Shown here one piece after another: positions 1 through 8,877 of a stretch of DNA of 64,000 nt (position 1 is its first letter; the number at the start of each line of letters is the position of its first letter). A program made the position numbers and the translations under genes. Origin of the DNA: an uncultured SAR86 cluster bacterium (GTDB lineage: Bacteria; Pseudomonadota; Gammaproteobacteria; Magnimaribacterales; Magnimaribacteraceae); contig CACLAF010000003.1 of NCBI GenBank assembly GCA_902604855.1, positions 89,211 through 153,210 of the forward strand, written 5' to 3'. Under the pieces are notes generated by a model, which was given only the letters and a program-made list of their open reading frames with translations, was not told where the DNA came from and did no database searches.

Positions 1-27
1 AGCGAACTACTAGTCGGCTTGAAGAAA

Positions 28-58
28 TGAGGTCAAGAGAATATCTCTCGAGACCTCA
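28..58 (-). terminator. Hairpin, possible terminator of the ABM gene
   Basis: Arms TGAGGTC (28-34) and GACCTCA (52-58) are perfectly complementary. A second inner stem, AGAGA (36-40) with TCTCT (44-48), closes a 3-base loop. Read on the minus strand, it lies just after the stop of the monooxygenase-like gene and is followed by ATTTCTTC, a weak T tract. An intrinsic terminator is the simplest reading, but the T tract is poor and the left window edge hides what lies beyond. Confidence 0.4.
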
Positions 59-68
59 CATCATATAA

Positions 69-350
69 CTAGACTGACTGAAGCATTTTTATTTCTGGCG
101 CCCCTGCCATGAAAGCACCCATTTTTGCACCAAGCTCTCTGAAATAGTCAGTTTTCCCGTGAGCATCTTGTGCTTCTTGATCTTTGTATCTTTCAAGAAA
201 AACATAAGTTGTGTCATCTTCTTTATATAAATCGTAATAGACTACACCATCTTCGTGTGCATTCACTTTCTCAACCAATTGAGATGCTACGGCTTCGAAA
301 TCTGCTCCAGAACCCTCTTTAATTTTTAAAGTAGCAACTACTCCTATCAT
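69..350 (-). CDS. ABM-domain (antibiotic biosynthesis monooxygenase-like) protein
   Basis: A 93-residue single-domain protein with the ferredoxin-like alpha/beta pattern of the ABM/YgiN family: an N-terminal strand MIGVVATLKIKEG, a helix, a strand containing VYYDLYKEDD and the typical F-L-E-R-Y-K-D segment near residue 52. Family members are small dimers; some oxidise quinols or polyketides without a cofactor, and many have no known substrate. A purine-rich GGGAG Shine-Dalgarno precedes the ATG. It is divergent from the flavoprotein gene at 426. The fold assignment is good; the substrate is unknown. Confidence 0.8.
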   Translation of the reverse strand: MIGVVATLKIKEGSGADFEAVASQLVEKVNAHEDGVVYYDLYKEDDTTYVFLERYKDQEAQDAHGKTDYFRELGAKMGAFMAGAPEIKMLQSV

Positions 351-371
351 TTTTTTCTCCCTTATTTTTAA

Positions 372-399
372 ATTAGATGTAGACTTTAGATAGTTTCAA
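372..399 (-). promoter_or_regulatory. Candidate sigma70 promoter of the ABM gene
   Basis: On the minus strand TTGAAA (399-394) and TCTAAT (377-372) are separated by 16 bases, each one mismatch from the sigma70 consensus. The predicted start of transcription lies a few bases before the GGGAG Shine-Dalgarno of the gene ending at 69. Such matches also arise by chance in AT-rich DNA. Confidence 0.35.
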
Positions 400-425
400 A
401 CAAATAATCGAGAACTTTTTTTAGC

Positions 426-1637
426 ATGGAAAACTTACTTATTATTGGAGCCGGACAATCCGCTATACAATGCATTTCGACTTTAAAGAAAGAAGGTTAC
501 TCTGGCTCAATTACTTTAGTTGGAGAAGAGGAACACCTTCCATATCAAAGACCGCCTTTGTCGAAAGGGTTTCTAGAGGATAGTATCGGCAAAGAAAGAT
601 TATATTTTAAGAAACTTGAATTTTTTACTGAAAATAAAGTTCAACTCTATCTTGGGTTGTCTGCTGAAAAATTGGAAATCGATAATCAAAAAGTTTACCT
701 TTCAGACAATTCAGAGCTTGAATTTGATAAATTAGTTTTTACTACTGGTAGTAGAGTTAGATGTTTAGATTTTCCGGGCAGTGAGCATAAATCAATATTC
801 TATTTGAGAGATCTAGATGATGCCGAGGCAATAAAAAATGATTTAGAAACTAGTGACAATATAGTCATTATTGGTGCTGGTTATATCGGACTTGAGGCAG
901 CGGCAATCGCGGCAAAAAAAAATAAAATAGTCACTATTATTGAAATGGCTGATCGAGTGATGAATCGAACAGTTGATCCTCAAATATCTGAATATTATTT
1001 GAATCTGCATCAAAGCTATGGAGTTAAATTCCATTTCAATACGAGCTTAGAAACTATTAATAAAGTATCTGATTCATTGGAGGTGGTTTGCTCTGATGGT
1101 TCTGAAGTGAAGGCAGATTCGGTTCTTATTGGTGCTGGCGTCGTGCCTAATATAGAACTTGCAGAAGAAGCTGGTATCTACTGCGACAATGGAATAGTTG
1201 TGGATGAGTTTGGCCAAACTAATTTTAAAAATATTTATGCTTGTGGAGATTGCACAAATCATCCTAATAAAATTCTAAATAAAAATCTTAGATTAGAATC
1301 AGTTCATAATGCTATGGAACAAGCAAAAACTGTAGCCTCCTCCATTATGAATAATCCGATGGAATATAGTCAGGTACCATGGTTTTGGTCAGATCAATAT
1401 GATCACAAACTTCAGATTGTTGGACTTTCTGGTGATCATGACTTAGTTACGATGAGAGGTACTACTAATGATGCCAAATTCATGCTTTTTTATACTAAAG
1501 ATGAGGAATTAATAGCTGTTGACGCAATAAATAACCCAAAAGAGTTCTTAATTAGTAGAAAGCTAGTAGCAAATAAAGTTAAAATAAAACCTAACGTGAT
1601 TTCCGATCTAAATACAAACTTAAATGATTTAATTTGA
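426..1637 (+). CDS. FAD-dependent ferredoxin/rubredoxin reductase-like oxidoreductase
   Basis: A 403-residue flavoprotein. The N-terminal FAD site is IIGAGQSAIQ (residues 6-15). The PYQRPPLSKGFL segment near residue 40 is characteristic of the putidaredoxin/rubredoxin reductase family. A second dinucleotide motif for NAD(P)H, IIGAGYIGLEAA, lies near residue 148, followed by the FAD-contacting YACGDC near 272. A C-terminal reductase domain begins around PWFWSDQYDHKLQIVG. Such enzymes pass electrons from NAD(P)H to a small ferredoxin or rubredoxin serving oxygenases, but no such partner is adjacent. The gene overlaps the hspQ start by one base (TGATG), so the two are probably co-transcribed. 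Confidence 0.87.
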   Translation: MENLLIIGAGQSAIQCISTLKKEGYSGSITLVGEEEHLPYQRPPLSKGFLEDSIGKERLYFKKLEFFTENKVQLYLGLSAEKLEIDNQKVYLSDNSELEFDKLVFTTGSRVRCLDFPGSEHKSIFYLRDLDDAEAIKNDLETSDNIVIIGAGYIGLEAAAIAAKKNKIVTIIEMADRVMNRTVDPQISEYYLNLHQSYGVKFHFNTSLETINKVSDSLEVVCSDGSEVKADSVLIGAGVVPNIELAEEAGIYCDNGIVVDEFGQTNFKNIYACGDCTNHPNKILNKNLRLESVHNAMEQAKTVASSIMNNPMEYSQVPWFWSDQYDHKLQIVGLSGDHDLVTMRGTTNDAKFMLFYTKDEELIAVDAINNPKEFLISRKLVANKVKIKPNVISDLNTNLNDLI

Positions 1638-1969
1638 TGAAAAAAACTATCGAGACAGAATACGCGCTTGGACAAGTTGTTAAGCATAAATACCTCGACT
1701 TTAGAGGAGTGATTTATGATGTCGATCCTGAATTCAATAATACTGAAGAATGGTATCAATCAATTCCAGTTGCCATAAGACCTAAAAAAGATCAGCCTTT
1801 TTATCACGTATTCGCTGAGAATGATCAAGTATTTTATTCTGCATATGTTTCTCAGCAGAATCTATTAGTTGATGACAGTCATATTCCTGTTGAACATCCC
1901 GATGTACCAATTTTCTTTGGGGGATTTGATGGAGAGTCTTACGAGATACTGGAAAATAGTAAAAACTAG
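1637..1969 (+). CDS. hspQ: Heat shock protein HspQ (YccV-like, hemimethylated-DNA-binding family)
   Basis: A 110-residue protein covering the whole HspQ/YccV family: YALGQVVKHKYLDFRGVI at the N-terminus, then DVDPEF, FYHVFAEND, and a C-terminal HIPVEHPDVPIFF segment. E. coli HspQ binds DnaA and acts as a specificity factor for Lon; the family fold also binds hemimethylated DNA. The ATG at 1637 overlaps the upstream TGA by one base; a TTG one codon earlier is possible but less likely. It ends 4 bases before a convergent aminotransferase gene. Confidence 0.88.
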   Translation: MKKTIETEYALGQVVKHKYLDFRGVIYDVDPEFNNTEEWYQSIPVAIRPKKDQPFYHVFAENDQVFYSAYVSQQNLLVDDSHIPVEHPDVPIFFGGFDGESYEILENSKN

Positions 1970-1973
1970 ACTT

Positions 1974-3170
1974 TTACTTAGCCTGTTCATAGGCTAAACC
2001 AATACAACATAAGAAAACATCCATAGCAGTATCTAGTTCATCCAAAGAACAGGCTGTAGGAGCTATTCTGATAAATTTGTCTTCTTCGTCTAAGCCATAA
2101 GGATGAGTGGCTCCAGCTGGAGTTAGTTTCAACCCGAGCTCGGAAGCCAAGCTAATAATTTTTTTTGCTAAGCCTATGTCGGCTTCAAAAAGCAGAAAAT
2201 AGCCACCTTTGGGTCTAGTCCATTTACCATAATTTTGTGACTCTAATTTAGTGATAACGAGATCAAACTTAGGCTTGATTATGTCAGCATGTCTTTTCAT
2301 ATGATCCTTTAAATCAATCTGACTAAAAAATCTTATATGTCTCGCTTGATTTAATTTATCGGGACCTATCATTAAGGAAGAATAGAATGGTAGAAACTTA
2401 TCTTGATTATTAAGCGACATAGCAATGAATGCTATACCGGCACCAGCAAAAGTTATCTTAGAACTGGAGCCAAACTGGACAACCGCATCTTCACAACCTT
2501 TAGTTTTTGCCATGTCAAATATGTCATCAAAAGATGAGTCATCGTAAAGGTCGTGAACAGCGTAGGCATTATCCCAGAATATCAATGTTTTATTTTTTGT
2601 TTTGCCAAAGACTTCAAGTAAACCATCTATAGTCTGATGACTATAAATTTCTCCAGTTGGATTTGAATATTTTGGCACACACCAGATCCCTCTAATAGAG
2701 TCATCTGAATCAATTAATCTTTTGACTTCCTCTAAATCAGGTCCACTGCCTGTCAAAGAAACTGGGATCATATTAATACCGAATTTTTCGCAGAGATTAA
2801 AATGTCTATCATAACCAGGGACCGGACATAATACTGATATCCTTTTCTTACTGTTCCAAGGGCCCTCTCCAATGCCCTCTACAAATAGAAAAGACAAAAA
2901 TTGGGACATTAAAGCTAAGCTACTATTCCCTCCAGCCCATACATATTCTTTGGAACATCCTAAAATCTCTGCACCTAACTCACGACAAGAATCTAAGCCT
3001 TTAATCTCGCCATAATTTCTTATATCGACACCATCATATAAAAAGTCATTTTCAGAAGAATTTATCAATTCATTTGATAAATCAAGCTGATCTGATGATG
3101 GTTTGCCCCGAGTAAGATCTAGAGAAAGTTCTTTAGATTTGAGCTCTTCAAACTTTGAAAAATAGTCCAT
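1974..3170 (-). CDS. Aspartate aminotransferase, class Ic (PLP-dependent)
   Basis: A 398-residue fold-type I aminotransferase. The N-terminal LDLTRGKPSSDQLDLS segment is the hallmark of the AspT subgroup known from Corynebacterium. The asparagine-containing PKYSNPTG lies near residue 169, the aspartate that contacts the pyridine nitrogen is in IFWDNAYAVHDL near 200, and the Schiff-base lysine is in FGSSSKITFAG near 238. A conserved arginine (FIRIAP) near the C-terminus would bind the substrate carboxylate. The expected reaction is aspartate plus 2-oxoglutarate to oxaloacetate plus glutamate. The gene stands alone, convergent with hspQ and divergent from gcvT across a 222-base spacer. Confidence 0.85.
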   Translation of the reverse strand: MDYFSKFEELKSKELSLDLTRGKPSSDQLDLSNELINSSENDFLYDGVDIRNYGEIKGLDSCRELGAEILGCSKEYVWAGGNSSLALMSQFLSFLFVEGIGEGPWNSKKRISVLCPVPGYDRHFNLCEKFGINMIPVSLTGSGPDLEEVKRLIDSDDSIRGIWCVPKYSNPTGEIYSHQTIDGLLEVFGKTKNKTLIFWDNAYAVHDLYDDSSFDDIFDMAKTKGCEDAVVQFGSSSKITFAGAGIAFIAMSLNNQDKFLPFYSSLMIGPDKLNQARHIRFFSQIDLKDHMKRHADIIKPKFDLVITKLESQNYGKWTRPKGGYFLLFEADIGLAKKIISLASELGLKLTPAGATHPYGLDEEDKFIRIAPTACSLDELDTAMDVFLCCIGLAYEQAK

Positions 3171-3392
3171 TTATTTGAGTTGGATATAAAAAAAAGTGAT
3201 TTTAACATTGGCTTAAGTCGATAGATATATAAAAGACTTATGATCAAATTTCATACAATCTCTTTTCAAGCTGATAATAATTGACTATCAAGAATCCGTT
3301 AACAAACTTATCCACATTAATGGGGGATAAAGATCAGATTCAGTGAGACATATTTTAGAGGAAATAGTACAATCTATATCTAACAAAGACCT

Positions 3393-4487
3393 TTGAATAA
3401 GAAAACTTCTCTATATCAAAACCATCTGGAAGCCAAAGCTAAAATGGTAGACTTCCATGGCTGGGACATGCCAATTAATTACGGCTCTCAAATAGAAGAG
3501 CATCATGCAGTGAGAGAAGGTTGTGGTATTTTTGATGTATCTCACATGACAATTCTTGACTTCGAAGGCAGCGAATCCGAAATTTTTATCAGGAAACTGA
3601 TCGCAAATGATGTAAGGAAACTTTTAGAGAATTATTCTGGTCTTTATTCTGCTATGTTGAATGATAAAGGGTACGTTATAGATGACCTAATAGCTTATCG
3701 CATGGACAAAGGATTTCGACTAGTTGTTAACTGTGCAACTAGAGGTGAGGACTTGAAATGGATATCAGCGAGAGCTAAAGAATATGATGTAAACATGCTA
3801 GAAAGAGATGATCTGTCAATGGTCGCTATTCAAGGTCCACAATCTCCAAATGTTCTTAAGAACTTTCCTGCACCAATAGATTTTCTAAAAGAGAAAAAAA
3901 GACAGCAAGGAATTTTTCAAGATGATATCTTCGCAGCAAAAACTGGTTACACCGGGGAATTAGGATTTGAAGTGATACTGCCTAATGAAAAAGCCATAGA
4001 TCTCTGGAATATAGCAATCAGTGAAGGAGCTAAACCGATCGGCCTTGCAGCTAGAGATACACTTAGACTTGAGGCTGGTATGAATTTGTATGGTTTTGAG
4101 ATGGATGAGACTATCTCGCCTTTCGAATGCAATATGGGCTGGACAGTTTGTTGGCAAGATGACCAAAGAGATTTTTTTGGTAAAGAAAGCTTAATAAAAC
4201 AGAAAGAATCAAATGATCTTAAAGAACTTGTTGGTATAATTACAGACGAAAAGGCGATACTAAGGCAAGGACAGAAAATACACCTTGAGAAAGAAAATCA
4301 TGCACGCGGAGTTGTCACCAGTGGAAGTTACTCACCAAGCCTAAAGAAGCCTATAGCATTAGCTAGATTACCAAAAAGTGAAAGTACTTCATGTTTTGCA
4401 GATATTAGAGGTAAGAGGGTAAAAGCTATAATAGGTACGCCAAAATTTATTAAAGAAGGAAAGCTTATTTTCAAGGAAAAAGTATGA
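3393..4487 (+). CDS. gcvT: Glycine cleavage system T protein (aminomethyltransferase)
   Basis: A 364-residue full-length GcvT. It moves the methylene group from the aminomethyl-lipoyl arm of GcvH to tetrahydrofolate and releases ammonia. Visible family segments are MVDFHGWDMPINYGSQIEEHH at the N-terminus (residues 18 onward), IFDVSHMT, AIQGPQSP near 147, and KTGYTGELGFEV near 182. The start is TTG at 3393, the only one that gives the conserved N-terminus. The gene overlaps gcvH by 4 bases (ATGA), so gcvT-gcvH-gcvP form a tight operon. The 222-base upstream spacer shows no glycine riboswitch and no convincing promoter by eye. Confidence 0.97.
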   Translation: MNKKTSLYQNHLEAKAKMVDFHGWDMPINYGSQIEEHHAVREGCGIFDVSHMTILDFEGSESEIFIRKLIANDVRKLLENYSGLYSAMLNDKGYVIDDLIAYRMDKGFRLVVNCATRGEDLKWISARAKEYDVNMLERDDLSMVAIQGPQSPNVLKNFPAPIDFLKEKKRQQGIFQDDIFAAKTGYTGELGFEVILPNEKAIDLWNIAISEGAKPIGLAARDTLRLEAGMNLYGFEMDETISPFECNMGWTVCWQDDQRDFFGKESLIKQKESNDLKELVGIITDEKAILRQGQKIHLEKENHARGVVTSGSYSPSLKKPIALARLPKSESTSCFADIRGKRVKAIIGTPKFIKEGKLIFKEKV

Positions 4488-4867
4488 GTTCAGATAACGA
4501 AGTAAGATATTTATCCAGCCACGAATGGGGCAGAATTGATGAAGATGGGATTCTTACAGTAGGTATCAGTGAACACGCACAAGATCTTCTTGGAGATATA
4601 GTATTTGTTGAGCTGCCAGATATCGGTGATATGCTAGAAGCTGAGGGAGAGTCCGCAATAGTGGAGTCTGTTAAAGCAGCCTCTGATGTCTATTCACCTC
4701 TTACTGGTGAAGTTATTGAGATCAATGAAAAGCTCATTGATGAACCGGAAATAATCAATAATTCTCCATTAGAAGATGGTTGGTTTTTCAAAATTAAAAT
4801 TGATGATGATCTTCAATTTAAAGACTTACTAACAGAAGAAGAATATAACGATACTTGCGAAGACTAA
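4484..4867 (+). CDS. gcvH: Glycine cleavage system H protein (lipoyl carrier)
   Basis: A 127-residue lipoyl-domain protein that shuttles the aminomethyl group between GcvP, GcvT and the L protein. The lipoylated lysine is K64 in ESVKAASD. The N-terminal YLSSHEWGRIDEDG and central VGISEHAQDLLGDIVFVELP are classic GcvH sequence. Its lipoyl group would be made by lipB and lipA at 36870-38434 in this window. ATG overlaps the end of gcvT. The C-terminal LLTEEEY segment is the usual GcvH ending. Confidence 0.98.
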   Translation: MSSDNEVRYLSSHEWGRIDEDGILTVGISEHAQDLLGDIVFVELPDIGDMLEAEGESAIVESVKAASDVYSPLTGEVIEINEKLIDEPEIINNSPLEDGWFFKIKIDDDLQFKDLLTEEEYNDTCED

Positions 4868-4872
4868 AATTA

Positions 4873-7704
4873 TTGGAAAACTTAGATAAAATAAATCTCT
4901 TTTCAAAACGCCACCTGGGTTCAGGTGAGACCGATATCAACCATATGCTTCAGGAGGTTGGATACAACTCCATGAGCTCTTTTATTGACTCAGTTGTTCC
5001 TGGATCAATCCTCAAAAGAAATGCGGTTCAAATAGGTAAAGAAAAGACTGAAGAAGAAGTCTTGGAAGAATTGAAAGCAATTGCTTCTAAAAATAAGGTT
5101 TTCAAAAGTTTTATTGGTCAGGGTCACTACAATAATTTCACACCATCTGTAATCCTTAGAAATGTTTTTGAAAATCCTGGATGGTACACCTCTTATACAC
5201 CCTATCAACCAGAGATATCTCAAGGAAGATTAGAGGCTTTAATTAACTTTCAAACAATGGTTAGTGATCTTACTGCCATGGAGTTGTCTAATGCTTCTTT
5301 ACTTGATGAAGCAACTGCAGCCGCAGAAGCGATGACATTAGCTAAACGCTCCTCTAAATCAAAATCTGATTCTTTTTTCGTAGATGAGAATAGTTTTCAA
5401 AATACAATAAATGTTCTTAAAACTCGAGCTGAGCCTTTGGGGATAAAGCTTATATTTGGGAATCCTATTGATCTTTCAAAGTACGATGTCTTTGGTGCAT
5501 TCCTTCAGTATCCAGGTTCAGACGGAAAAATTACTGATATGAGCCCGCATATTAAATCATGCCATGACCAATCTGCATTAGCCGTTATAGGTTCTGATCT
5601 TTTAGCATTAACAATCCTTAAGCCCCCCGGTGAAATGGGTGCAGATATTGTCATTGGTTCTTCTCAGAGATTTGGTGTTCCGTTGGGGTGTGGAGGACCG
5701 CATGCAGCTTTTATGGCAGTTAGCGACAAATTGAAAAGATCAATGCCAGGTAGAATAGTTGGAGCATCAGTAGATTCCAATGGAGATGTTGCCTATAGAT
5801 TAGCGCTTCAAACTAGAGAACAACATATAAGAAGAGAAAAGGCTACAAGTAACATCTGTACTGCTCAAGCATTATTAGCCATTATGGCAAGTTTTTATTC
5901 GATCTATCATGGCAAAGAGGGGTTAATTGAGATAGCAAATAAAGTTAATTATCTTACTTCTTTGCTAAAAAAGAATCTCGAAGTGAATGGTGTAGATTGT
6001 CTTCAAGATAACTTCTTCGATACCTTAGTAATTAGAACTGGCCAACAAACAAAAGAGATACATGAACGCTCCTTGAGCAAGAATATAAATCTTAGAAAAA
6101 TAGATAAAGAACATATAGGTATCTCATTAGATGAAACCACTTCCATGAAAGATATAGAAAATGTCATAGAAATATTCACAAATCAAAAAACAGATTTAGA
6201 TTTAAATTTTGAATCATCAATTCCAGTGAATCTGAAAAGAACTTCTTCCTTCTTAGATCATGAGGTATTTAAAAGGTATAGGACAGAAACAGAGCTTGTT
6301 AGATACATTAGAAAACTAAGTGACAAAGATATAGCACTCGATCGAGCTATGATTCCTCTTGGATCTTGCACAATGAAACTTAATGCTACTTCTGAAATGA
6401 TTCCAGTAAGTTGGCCAGAGTTTTCAAAAATCCATCCATTCGCCCCTAAAGATCAACTCCAAGGATATGCAGAGTTAATAGAGGATATGGAAAAGATGCT
6501 TGTTGACCTTACTGGATATTCTAAAATTTCTTTGCAACCTAATGCGGGATCACAAGGAGAATATGCTGGACTTTTAGCGATAGATGCATTTCATAAAAAA
6601 AATAGTGAATCTCATAGAAATATTTGCTTGATACCAAAATCTGCTCATGGCACTAATCCTGCATCAGCTCAAATGGTAGGTCTAGAAGTCATACCGGTTG
6701 AGTGCGATGAAGAAGGAAATATCGATATTGATGATTTAAAACAAAAAGCAGAGATTCATGAGGAAAATCTTTCTTCTCTCATGATAACTTATCCCTCAAC
6801 GCATGGTGTTTTTGAAACAAATGTTAGTGAGGTTTGTGATGTCATTCATTCAAAAGGCGCCTTTGTCTACATTGATGGAGCAAACTTTAATGCAATGGTT
6901 GGAATTTGCTATCCTGGATCCTTTGGTGGAGATGTTTCTCATCTGAACTTACATAAAACCTTTTGTATTCCTCACGGGGGCGGAGGCCCAGGTATTGGAC
7001 CAATTGGTGTCGTCGAAAAACTAAGTGATTTTGTCCCTTCACATCATGATAAAAGTAATCCAGCTGTAGGTCCTGTCTCTGGTACTGATTGGGGAAGCGC
7101 AAGTATACTCCCAATAAGTTGGATGTATATGAAGATGATGGGTTCTGAAGGATTGACTCAAGCAACTCAACTGGCCATTCTAAATACAAATTACATAGCT
7201 AATAGGCTCAAAGATCATTATGAAATCTTATATAAAGGTTCCAATGATTTAGTAGCTCATGAATGTATTATTGATGTCCGTCCATTAAAAGAAACAGCAG
7301 AAGTTGAAGTAGAAGATATTGCTAAAAGATTAATTGATTATGGATTCCATGCACCAACAATGTCCTGGCCTGTAGCAGGAACTTTAATGATTGAGCCAAC
7401 AGAAAGTGAATCTCTTAGTGAAATAGATAGGTTCTGTGATGCAATGATTTCAATTAGAAATGAAATAAAAGATATAGAGGAAGGAAAAGTTTCTAACCAA
7501 GACAATCTTTTAAAGAATTCTCCTCACTGTGCAAAAACTCTTATACAACAAGAATGGAATCATCCTTATACAAGAGCTGAAGCTGCATTACCTGCAAAGG
7601 GTTTACATGAAAATAAATACTGGCCACCTGTAGGAAGGGTTGATAATGTTTATGGAGATAGAAATTTGATATGTAGTTGCCCTTCTATGGAAGACTACGA
7701 GTAG
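4873..7704 (+). CDS. gcvP: Glycine dehydrogenase (decarboxylating), P protein, single chain
   Basis: An approximately 943-residue single-chain P protein, joining the two halves that are separate GcvPA/GcvPB in other bacteria. It decarboxylates glycine with PLP and loads the aminomethyl group onto GcvH. The PLP lysine is in LNLHKTFCIPHGGGGPG, about residue 695; MIPLGSCTMKLNATSEM and NAGSQGEYAGLL are further signatures. The start is uncertain: TTG at 4873 gives MENLDKINLFSKRHLG, which matches the family N-terminus, whereas TTG at 4855 would overlap gcvH by 13 bases. The last 20 bases overlap the convergent HAD gene. Confidence 0.97.
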   Translation: MENLDKINLFSKRHLGSGETDINHMLQEVGYNSMSSFIDSVVPGSILKRNAVQIGKEKTEEEVLEELKAIASKNKVFKSFIGQGHYNNFTPSVILRNVFENPGWYTSYTPYQPEISQGRLEALINFQTMVSDLTAMELSNASLLDEATAAAEAMTLAKRSSKSKSDSFFVDENSFQNTINVLKTRAEPLGIKLIFGNPIDLSKYDVFGAFLQYPGSDGKITDMSPHIKSCHDQSALAVIGSDLLALTILKPPGEMGADIVIGSSQRFGVPLGCGGPHAAFMAVSDKLKRSMPGRIVGASVDSNGDVAYRLALQTREQHIRREKATSNICTAQALLAIMASFYSIYHGKEGLIEIANKVNYLTSLLKKNLEVNGVDCLQDNFFDTLVIRTGQQTKEIHERSLSKNINLRKIDKEHIGISLDETTSMKDIENVIEIFTNQKTDLDLNFESSIPVNLKRTSSFLDHEVFKRYRTETELVRYIRKLSDKDIALDRAMIPLGSCTMKLNATSEMIPVSWPEFSKIHPFAPKDQLQGYAELIEDMEKMLVDLTGYSKISLQPNAGSQGEYAGLLAIDAFHKKNSESHRNICLIPKSAHGTNPASAQMVGLEVIPVECDEEGNIDIDDLKQKAEIHEENLSSLMITYPSTHGVFETNVSEVCDVIHSKGAFVYIDGANFNAMVGICYPGSFGGDVSHLNLHKTFCIPHGGGGPGIGPIGVVEKLSDFVPSHHDKSNPAVGPVSGTDWGSASILPISWMYMKMMGSEGLTQATQLAILNTNYIANRLKDHYEILYKGSNDLVAHECIIDVRPLKETAEVEVEDIAKRLIDYGFHAPTMSWPVAGTLMIEPTESESLSEIDRFCDAMISIRNEIKDIEEGKVSNQDNLLKNSPHCAKTLIQQEWNHPYTRAEAALPAKGLHENKYWPPVGRVDNVYGDRNLICSCPSMEDYE

Positions 7705-8356
7705 TATTTCTTCTGCCTTCAACCATCCACTTTCTTTCTTCAGCAACTTTAAGTAATTTCTTATCAGGGCTTATAGCCGATGGTATGTCTGAAAATTCAA
7801 GTAGTGGTAAATCATGAATAGAGTCTGAATAAGCAAATATCTTCTCAAAATGATTAGATTGCATCCAAATCCTGATTCTTCTCACTTTCTCCTCAGAAAA
7901 GTTAGGACTTCCTTCAACCTTACCCGTAAAAACATTATCTTTGTACTCAGGATCCGTACCAAAACAAGTTTCAATACCCATTTTTTGGCCGATAACTTTC
8001 ACAAGAAAGGTTAAAGAGCCAGATGTAAGGATTTTTGTATCGTCTCGATGTTTTAATAATAATTCTTCAGTTAAGTCATCAGTAAGCCTTTCTATAACAT
8101 CGGAGGTAAATATATCGATTTTATCCTCTAATTCTTTGAGATTTTTTCCTACTAAAGGGCTGAGTAAGAATTCTGAATACTCGTCCACATTTAAGTCACC
8201 CTGCCTGTAACTTTTTCCAAAACTCTCCATTTCATTGAAAAATTCAGGATCTTGAATGAGTCCAGCCTGATCCATATATTTCACCCACTCACCTTCAGTG
8301 TCTCCATCAAAAAGAGTGTCATCTAAATCAAATAAGGCTAAATTCTTTTTTTTCAT
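7685..8356 (-). CDS. HAD superfamily phosphatase, subfamily IB (SerB-like)
   Basis: A 223-residue HAD hydrolase. Motif I is LFDLDDTLFDGDT at the N-terminus, with the first aspartate as nucleophile; the motif II threonine/serine lies in KILTSGSLTFL, and motif III/IV aspartates are in AYSDSIHDLPLLEF. This is the TIGR01490-type group related to phosphoserine and histidinol phosphatases; the true substrate is unknown. The ATG at 8356 puts motif I at the usual distance. The same HAD-rppH divergent pair is found in pseudomonads, which supports a gammaproteobacterial origin. It converges on gcvP with a 20-base overlap. Confidence 0.85.
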   Translation of the reverse strand: MKKKNLALFDLDDTLFDGDTEGEWVKYMDQAGLIQDPEFFNEMESFGKSYRQGDLNVDEYSEFLLSPLVGKNLKELEDKIDIFTSDVIERLTDDLTEELLLKHRDDTKILTSGSLTFLVKVIGQKMGIETCFGTDPEYKDNVFTGKVEGSPNFSEEKVRRIRIWMQSNHFEKIFAYSDSIHDLPLLEFSDIPSAISPDKKLLKVAEERKWMVEGRRNTTRSLP

Positions 8357-8382
8357 TATTATATGCAGAACAAGACTGAAGT

Positions 8383-8877
8383 ATGGAAGCGACATTATAC
8401 AGACCTAATGCTGGCATTATTATTTTTAATAAAGAAGGTCAGCTACTATGGTGCAAAAGAAAAACTGGAGATGGATGGCAATTTCCTCAAGGAGGAATAG
8501 ATGAAGGAGAGACTCCAGAAAATGCTATCCACAGAGAAGCTTATGAGGAAGTAGGACTTGGAAAAGATAAGATCAAAATAATCAAAGAAAATGAAAAGTG
8601 GATAAAGTATGACGTCCCTAAAGAGAAAATACCTCGATATTTTTCATTTAAAAACAGAAAATTTAAAGGTCAATCTCAGAAATGGTTTCTAGCTCAATTT
8701 CTTGGGCAAGATAATGATATTGACCTAACTGTCCATAATCAAATTGAATTTACAGAGTGGAAATGGGCGAGTTACTGGCATCCCGTAGCGGCGGGTGTGG
8801 AATTTAAGAAAAATGCTTATAGACAAGTGCTAACAGATTTTCTTCCCATCTATAAAGATCATATGAGAGCTTATTAG
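8383..8877 (+). CDS. rppH: RNA pyrophosphohydrolase (Nudix)
   Basis: A 164-residue Nudix enzyme that removes pyrophosphate from the 5' triphosphate of mRNA and so starts 5'-dependent decay. The Nudix box runs from GGIDEGETPENA into HREAYEEVGL (residues about 37-59), with all the metal-binding glutamates. The RppH-type start YRPNAGIIIFN and the WQFPQGGI segment are present, as is the aromatic-rich C-terminal part around FTEWKWASYWHPV. It is close to the E. coli length. It converges on the NRDE gene with a 4-base overlap. Confidence 0.95.
   Translation: MEATLYRPNAGIIIFNKEGQLLWCKRKTGDGWQFPQGGIDEGETPENAIHREAYEEVGLGKDKIKIIKENEKWIKYDVPKEKIPRYFSFKNRKFKGQSQKWFLAQFLGQDNDIDLTVHNQIEFTEWKWASYWHPVAAGVEFKKNAYRQVLTDFLPIYKDHMRAY

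Noticed and set aside
843..1262. Minus-strand open frames inside the flavoprotein gene (and similar antisense frames elsewhere)
   Set aside because: They are shadows of well-supported genes on the other strand, have no SD or family resemblance, and their composition reflects the complementary codon usage.
1978..1997. Inverted repeat TTAGCCT-6-AGGCTAA at the end of the aminotransferase gene
   Set aside because: The stem lies inside the coding sequence and neither strand has a T tract after it, so a terminator is not supported.
3308..3316. Perfect DnaA-box 9-mer TTATCCACA in the spacer upstream of gcvT, next to an inverted TGGGGGATAA
   Set aside because: A single box; 9-mers of this type are expected several times by chance in an AT-rich 64 kb window, and no cluster, AT-rich unwinding element or dnaA/gidA neighbours are present. 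Not an origin on this evidence.
3171..3392. Possible glycine riboswitch ahead of gcvT
   Set aside because: Neither the GGAGAG-type nor CACCGAAGG-type conserved segments of the glycine riboswitch are present on the plus strand.
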